Source: Pelotomaculum isophthalicicum JI
GTDB taxonomy: Bacteria > Bacillota > Desulfotomaculia > Desulfotomaculales > Pelotomaculaceae
Reading direction: 5' to 3'
DNA: 55,747 nucleotides
Assembly: GCF_029478095.1 (NCBI RefSeq)
Contig: NZ_JAKOAV010000024.1
Span: forward strand, 1-55,747
Notes under the pieces: model-generated
Told to the model about the DNA's origin: nothing
What the model saw: only the letters and a program-made list of their open reading frames with translations
The model's database searches: none
Shown here: positions 50,993 through 55,747 of the stretch, in pieces
Layout: each line of letters starts with the position of its first letter
How positions within the stretch are numbered: position 1 is the first letter of the stretch
Translations under genes and position numbers: made by a program

Positions 50993-52417
50993 CTATCTTT
51001 GTATTTTAAGTTCACCGGTTCTCAATGCATAAATATCTGCATCCTTAAGGAAAAACCTGAACCTAACAATCTGACCATTTAGGGATGCGATGTTGCTACC
51101 CGTTTGCCATTCAACTGGTGAATCCAACTCGTTTCCATAAAGGGGAAGCATGTCATCAAGTGTATAACCTGGAAGCGGTTTTCCTTTTTGGTCCTGAATT
51201 TCAACCTTAACAAATCCTACTGCGGATGTGGAGTAGTTAAGAATAAGATGTTTGCCATTAAACGTAAGGGGGCGAGTGGTAAATTCGCCGCCGTTATAAT
51301 CAGCATGCATTGAAGAGAAGCCGTGGCGTCGTATCGTCATCCTGCGCAAGCGGTTAGTAGGCCAACAATAGTTCTCACTGATATAAAATGAGAATTCATT
51401 TGGGTCAACCTGAATAATACCCCAGGCTGGCATATTGCTTCGATGTGTCCAATCCTTTTTATCCAGGTCGGGGCGAATCCATCCTTCTGCGAAGCGGTTC
51501 CATAAAGCTCCGTCGCGGCTGCTCATGAAAACCGCATCAGATACTCCATTTTCGCTGCATTCAATAACTTTTTTTCTTTCTGGAACGAATCTCTTTGGAA
51601 ATGAGAGATAAATGTGTTCTGCTCCTGGACAGGGGATTGTTGCATTTGTATATAAGTGTTCTATGGGATAACCGGGAGGATAGCGATTCGGTTGCGGGTC
51701 GCTCCAATTAATAAAATCCTTGGAAGTACTCCATTGAATGATCCGATAGCCTTCCACGTCAAAATTACGGGAATACAGACGGTAACATTGTTCAGAACTA
51801 TCATAGAAAGCAACATTAAGTGAGTCAAAAGCACCTTTTGTCCTAATGGGATTTTCTCGTATTCTTGTCCAATTAATCCCGTCTGGTGATTTAAAGGCAT
51901 GCAACTGGCATTCAAATTGCCCATTTATTTTCGGCCAACGTGCGCCTATCGCTTTATAACGTTCGTTCTCTTTGGTGTTTGGATTGATGTCCAAGAAAGG
52001 TGCAAAATTGTGGGACTCATATCCCATGAAGATGATGTTGTTGTTCTTTGAACCTTTGAACTCGTATAATCCTATGTTAGGACGATTGAAATGGATACCA
52101 TCTGTACTTTCCGCATAGCATGTAACCTGATTCTCGCTTGTATCCGAAATGGCAAATCCTCTATAGTAAAGCCGAATTATTGAACCGTCCTTGAAAACAG
52201 TATAATAAGCACTAGCCGGTCCTTCCCATGGTTTATTGGTTTCCAACACAATTTCACGCTTTATGGGTGAGTGCAGCCTGATATTAACCCCTCTGCTGCT
52301 ATTTTCAATTAAATAGTCATCTAAAAACATCTCAAGTCGTGAACCAATATTAACAATTGTTTTCGAATGAATATTATGCGTGTATAGCTTAATATTTTCT
52401 GAACCTTGATTACTCAT
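50993..52417 (-). CDS. GH43/GH32-like five-bladed beta-propeller protein
   Basis: A 474-aa protein with repeated blade features of the furanosidase superfamily: MFLDDYLIENSSRGVNIRLH, YAESTDGIHFNRPNIGLYEF, HAFKSPDGINWTRIRENPIR, QWSTSKDFINWSDPQPNRYP and MSSRDGALWNRFAEGW, with the Ser-x-Asp-(G)-x-x-W box in several blades. No signal peptide is evident. ATG start at 52417 after GAGGTG. It is convergent with the dehydrogenase gene and 60 bases from the small helical gene upstream. Its function in a flagellin-sugar locus is unknown; glycosidase or sugar-binding roles are both possible. Confidence 0.7.
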   Translation of the reverse strand: MSNQGSENIKLYTHNIHSKTIVNIGSRLEMFLDDYLIENSSRGVNIRLHSPIKREIVLETNKPWEGPASAYYTVFKDGSIIRLYYRGFAISDTSENQVTCYAESTDGIHFNRPNIGLYEFKGSKNNNIIFMGYESHNFAPFLDINPNTKENERYKAIGARWPKINGQFECQLHAFKSPDGINWTRIRENPIRTKGAFDSLNVAFYDSSEQCYRLYSRNFDVEGYRIIQWSTSKDFINWSDPQPNRYPPGYPIEHLYTNATIPCPGAEHIYLSFPKRFVPERKKVIECSENGVSDAVFMSSRDGALWNRFAEGWIRPDLDKKDWTHRSNMPAWGIIQVDPNEFSFYISENYCWPTNRLRRMTIRRHGFSSMHADYNGGEFTTRPLTFNGKHLILNYSTSAVGFVKVEIQDQKGKPLPGYTLDDMLPLYGNELDSPVEWQTGSNIASLNGQIVRFRFFLKDADIYALRTGELKIQR

Positions 52418-52477
52418 GGTTAACACCTCTTTAATTTGCTATTTCCTGCGAGGATCATTTCTTATCACTTCTCTAAC

Positions 52478-52873
52478 TTATTGTAAATATTCAGTCCTCT
52501 GCTTTAAATTAGATATTTTTTCATAGAATATTTTGATAAATGGAATTATTTCATCTTCCAGGGTTTTACTTAAAGCGCTAGCATCTCTTTTTTCAATTAA
52601 TGGAAGCATGCTGTTAAGTGCGTTTATATAACGCTGCCAATTTGTTGTTATGTTGTTTGTGTCTTCTTCCTGCGGAAGTAATACAGGTAATCCCTGTACC
52701 ACTTCATTGAACCACATCAATCCTTCATTGGCATCGTGCAGTATCGCGTAGCCTTCCAAACACTCGTTGTTCTTGAAATGGACTGATGCTCTATATAAAC
52801 CGTCCAATAGACGCGGCAAATACTCCATGGCCGATTCAAATATCTCCGTTGAAAGTTCTTTTATGTTTTTCAT
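52478..52873 (-). CDS. small helical protein, DUF8042-like, function unknown
   Basis: A 131-aa all-helical protein: MKNIKELSTEIFESAMEYLP, RLLDGLYRASVHFKNNECLE, GYAILHDANEGLMWFNEVVQ, then IKIFYEKISNLKQRTEYLQ. The pattern Gly-Tyr-x-x-x-x-Asp-x-x-Glu-Gly-Leu-x-W resembles a family found near flagellin glycosylation genes in Clostridia, recalled from general knowledge and not confirmed here. ATG at 52873 follows AAAGGTGG; a GTG four codons upstream overlaps that site. It may be an adaptor to the Maf system. Confidence 0.55.
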   Translation of the reverse strand: MKNIKELSTEIFESAMEYLPRLLDGLYRASVHFKNNECLEGYAILHDANEGLMWFNEVVQGLPVLLPQEEDTNNITTNWQRYINALNSMLPLIEKRDASALSKTLEDEIIPFIKIFYEKISNLKQRTEYLQ

Positions 52874-52915
52874 TCCAAATTCCACCTTTAATTTAATTTT
52901 TATTTGTCAGATTTG

Positions 52916-54106
52916 TTATGATGAATGGTGAATATTTTCTACGTCTGAGCTTAATAAACGTTCATACAGTGAGTTAACTTCCTCCATTACAACCTTGATT
53001 ACCCGCTTCACGTCAGTATTGCCCATTGCCGGGTATAGTGGGATACTGATAGCTCGTCGGTAGTAGTCTTCTACGTTCGGGCAAAGACCTGCTGGATAAC
53101 CTAAGTCGCGGTAGTACGGATGGCGGTAGACCGGGAGGTAATGTACCTGGGTGCCGATACTATTCTTATAAAGCCTATCGATTAACTCCCCGCGCGGTGG
53201 GTTGTCACCGGCCAAGCGAAGTACGTATAAGTGCCAGGCCGGTTCTACACCGGGTACTACCGGTGGGGTGAGCAGATGCGGGCAGTTTTCAAAGGCTTCA
53301 TTGTAACGAGCTGCGATCTCGCGCCGACGTGCGAGGAAGCGTGTCAGCTTTTTTAGCTGGCTTAACCCTAACGCGCACTGGATGTCCGTGATCCGGTAAT
53401 TATAACCTAATTGCTGCATCTCATAATACCATGGGCCGTGGTTTTCCATTAGGAGGGAGGGCTCACGAACCATGCCATGCGAGCGGAATGCCAGAAGCTT
53501 ATCGTAGTATCTCCGGTTGTTGGTAGTTACTGCTCCGCCTTCGCCGCAAGTAATGTGCTTTACCGGATGGAAGGAGAAGACAGTCATGTCTGCCCGGGAT
53601 CCAACTGGCTTACCATTGAAGTTGGCTCCCAATGCGTGAGCAGCATCTTCCACTACGATTATGCCATAGCCGCGGGCGATCTCCATAATCTCCTCAACCG
53701 GTGCCGGCAAGCCGGTCATATCCACCGGTGCGATTACCTTTGTTCGACTTGTAATGGCTTCTTCTATCAAAGCTTGATTGATGTTAAAAGAACCGGGCGC
53801 TATATCGATAAAAACCGGTCGCGCGCCTAAATAGAGGGCGGCGTTGGCCGTGGCGGCAAAAGTTAGAGGTGTAGTAATTACTTCATCACCGTGCTTAACA
53901 CCGGCGGCAAAATAAGCGGCATGAAGCGCCGCTGTCCCGGAGGAAAACACTACAGCATACTTTGCGCGTGTTGTGTCGGCAAGCGCCTGCTCGAAGCTGG
54001 CAACCTGCGGGCCTGTGGTTAGCCAGTCAGATCGCAAAACTGCTGTTACAGCGGCTATATCATCTTCGTCAACCTGTTGTTTAGCGTAAGGTATAAAGTT
54101 GGCCAT
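52916..54106 (-). CDS. pseC: PseC: UDP-4-amino-4,6-dideoxy-AltNAc transaminase
   Basis: A 396-aa PLP aminotransferase of the DegT/DnrJ family, second step of pseudaminic acid synthesis. Seen: the opening MANFIPYAKQQVDEDDIAAV with LRSDWLTTGPQVASFEQAL; AVVFSSGTAALHAAYFAAG; PLP-binding VVEDAAHALGANFNGKPVG; and the Schiff-base Lys in VFSFHPVKHITCGEGGAVTT. Start taken at the ATG at 54106 (gap of 28 bases to pseB); an in-frame start 111 bases upstream would overlap pseB and add a tail not seen in the family. GC-rich compared with the genes at 40-52 kb. Confidence 0.92.
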   Translation of the reverse strand: MANFIPYAKQQVDEDDIAAVTAVLRSDWLTTGPQVASFEQALADTTRAKYAVVFSSGTAALHAAYFAAGVKHGDEVITTPLTFAATANAALYLGARPVFIDIAPGSFNINQALIEEAITSRTKVIAPVDMTGLPAPVEEIMEIARGYGIIVVEDAAHALGANFNGKPVGSRADMTVFSFHPVKHITCGEGGAVTTNNRRYYDKLLAFRSHGMVREPSLLMENHGPWYYEMQQLGYNYRITDIQCALGLSQLKKLTRFLARRREIAARYNEAFENCPHLLTPPVVPGVEPAWHLYVLRLAGDNPPRGELIDRLYKNSIGTQVHYLPVYRHPYYRDLGYPAGLCPNVEDYYRRAISIPLYPAMGNTDVKRVIKVVMEEVNSLYERLLSSDVENIHHSS

Positions 54107-54134
54107 TAACGGGTGAATCCCCTGTTTGACAATT

Positions 54135-55139
<1,005 letters not shown>

Positions 55140-55351
55140 TCATATTAAAAATATTCAACACAAAATGACAATTTCCTTGCGAATTATGTCCACGAATGGA
55201 TATTTTTTCATATGACTTATTGCTCAGTATAAAACGCTTTACTAACAATAGTTCGGTTTGAATATCTATGACCTTAATTGACAATTTGGGATAAGTCCTA
55301 AGAAAAATAGTACCTTGGTCCTATTTGCTACAAAATAGATGAGGGATAAAA

Positions 55352-55369
55352 TTAGGTAAATTTACCTAA
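55352..55369. promoter_or_regulatory. 18-bp perfect palindrome upstream of small membrane peptide
   Basis: TTAGGTAAATTTACCTAA is a perfect palindrome about 30 bases before a possible small gene, and could be a dimer-binding operator. No regulator is known for it. Confidence 0.45.
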
Positions 55370-55398
55370 AAGAAGCGAACAATGTTGAAAAAGGAAAT

Positions 55399-55491
55399 AT
55401 GTTGGGGTTATTAACAGGTAGCATGTGCCTGGTCTTAGTAATGGCATATTTTGTCGCAGGGATAGCGGGAAAAAGAAGGCTAGGTGTTTAG
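55399..55491 (+). CDS. possible small hydrophobic peptide (30 aa)
   Basis: ATG at 55399 to TAG at 55491 encodes MLGLLTGSMCLVLVMAYFVA then GIAGKRRLGV: one hydrophobic helix and a basic tail. AAAGGA lies upstream but at short spacing (about 3-4 bases), so translation is uncertain. The palindrome at 55352 is upstream. It could be a membrane small protein such as those beside pse loci, or chance. Confidence 0.3.
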   Translation: MLGLLTGSMCLVLVMAYFVAGIAGKRRLGV

Positions 55492-55614
55492 GTCTTTTAT
55501 TGTTTGATTATTAAATTTTTATTCATGTATAATTTTTAGCATTAAGTGGTTTTTTATAGAATTTTGTGTAAAAAAATTTAAAATAATTGGTATTATTTTG
55601 TCCTTTTTAGAAGG

Positions 55615-55721
55615 ATAAACTGCGTATTCCGGTTTATCCGGACAGCGAATCCGGGAACATCCGGACACCGTTCCGGAAACATCCGGACAGTGATTCCGGA
55701 GGCATCCGGACACCGCTTGTC
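55615..55721. repeat. ATCCGGACA tandem repeats at window edge (possible IS21-type terminal repeats)
   Basis: About four imperfect units of 22-23 bases, each beginning ATCCGGACA and containing a TTCCGG or TCCGGG core, in a GC-rich island within AT-rich DNA. Repeated TGTCCGGAT units on the complementary strand resemble the multiple repeats inside the ends of IS21-family insertion sequences. The rest of such an element is not in the window. The 64-codon frame over this region is an artefact of the repeats. Confidence 0.5.
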
Positions 55722-55747
55722 GGTTGTTTGATTTTACAGTAATGCAT

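Noticed and set aside
55519-55713. 64-codon minus-strand frame over the ATCCGGACA repeats
   Set aside because: The protein is only a translation of the repeats (C-P-D-x-S-G-x type) followed by AT-rich sequence.

Overview
The window looks like a chromosomal piece of an anaerobic, motile, spore-forming Firmicute, probably a Peptococcaceae / Desulfotomaculum-Pelotomaculum type organism. The reasons are strong AGGAGG ribosome binding sites, frequent GTG/TTG starts, spore coat CotF-like proteins, a CtsR operator, a sigma-D type flagellin promoter, Ptb/Buk butyrate genes and a probable selenoprotein. The taxonomic assignment is inference from gene content only.

Layout. Positions 1-600 hold two head-to-head tyrosine-recombinase remnants beside a tRNA-Leu. 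From 0.8 to 7.4 kb there is an ECF sigma/anti-sigma pair, a NifU-like scaffold gene with an in-frame TGA at a conserved Cys (candidate selenocysteine), a secreted stalk-domain protein, acetyl-CoA synthetase, two CotF-like coat proteins and two membrane proteins (one only 33 aa). From 7.5 to 11.8 kb is a CtsR-controlled heat-shock operon (hsp20, dnaJ-like cbpA, clpB). From 11.8 to 15.4 kb is an accessory stretch: a 56-bp perfect palindrome, a terminator-ended structured leader, a broken fibronectin-III gene, an XRE/ImmA peptidase + DUF4411 PIN pair and an orphan HicB. From 15.4 to 18.7 kb lie a DUF362 ferredoxin-like protein and ptb-buk.

From 18.8 to 35.9 kb is a flagellar/chemotaxis block: motAB, cheW-cheA-cheB, flgM-flgN-flgK-flgL and a FlaG-like gene on +, facing flagellin, flaG, fliD, fliS and a fliT-like gene on -. 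FlgL (726 aa), FliD (810 aa) and flagellin (788 aa) are all enlarged, and FlgL and FliD share the same hook-IN repeat module.

From 35.9 to 55.1 kb is a flagellin glycosylation locus: a Maf/DUF115 glycosyltransferase, a NeuB/PseI synthase, a cytidylyltransferase-PseG fusion, a nucleotidyltransferase-like/methyltransferase fusion, a second methyltransferase, an ATP-grasp ligase, an epimerase, a GH57-like protein, a UDP-sugar dehydrogenase, a beta-propeller glycosidase-like protein, a small helical protein, and PseC and PseB. PseB, PseC, PseG, a cytidylyltransferase and PseI together give a near-complete pseudaminic-type acid route ending in transfer to flagellin by Maf. No PseH acetyltransferase is visible; the ATP-grasp and methyltransferases suggest a modified sugar. 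The central part is clearly more AT-rich than the flagellar genes and than pseB/pseC, suggesting acquisition by transfer. The right edge has short GC-rich tandem repeats that may be the end of an insertion sequence outside the window.
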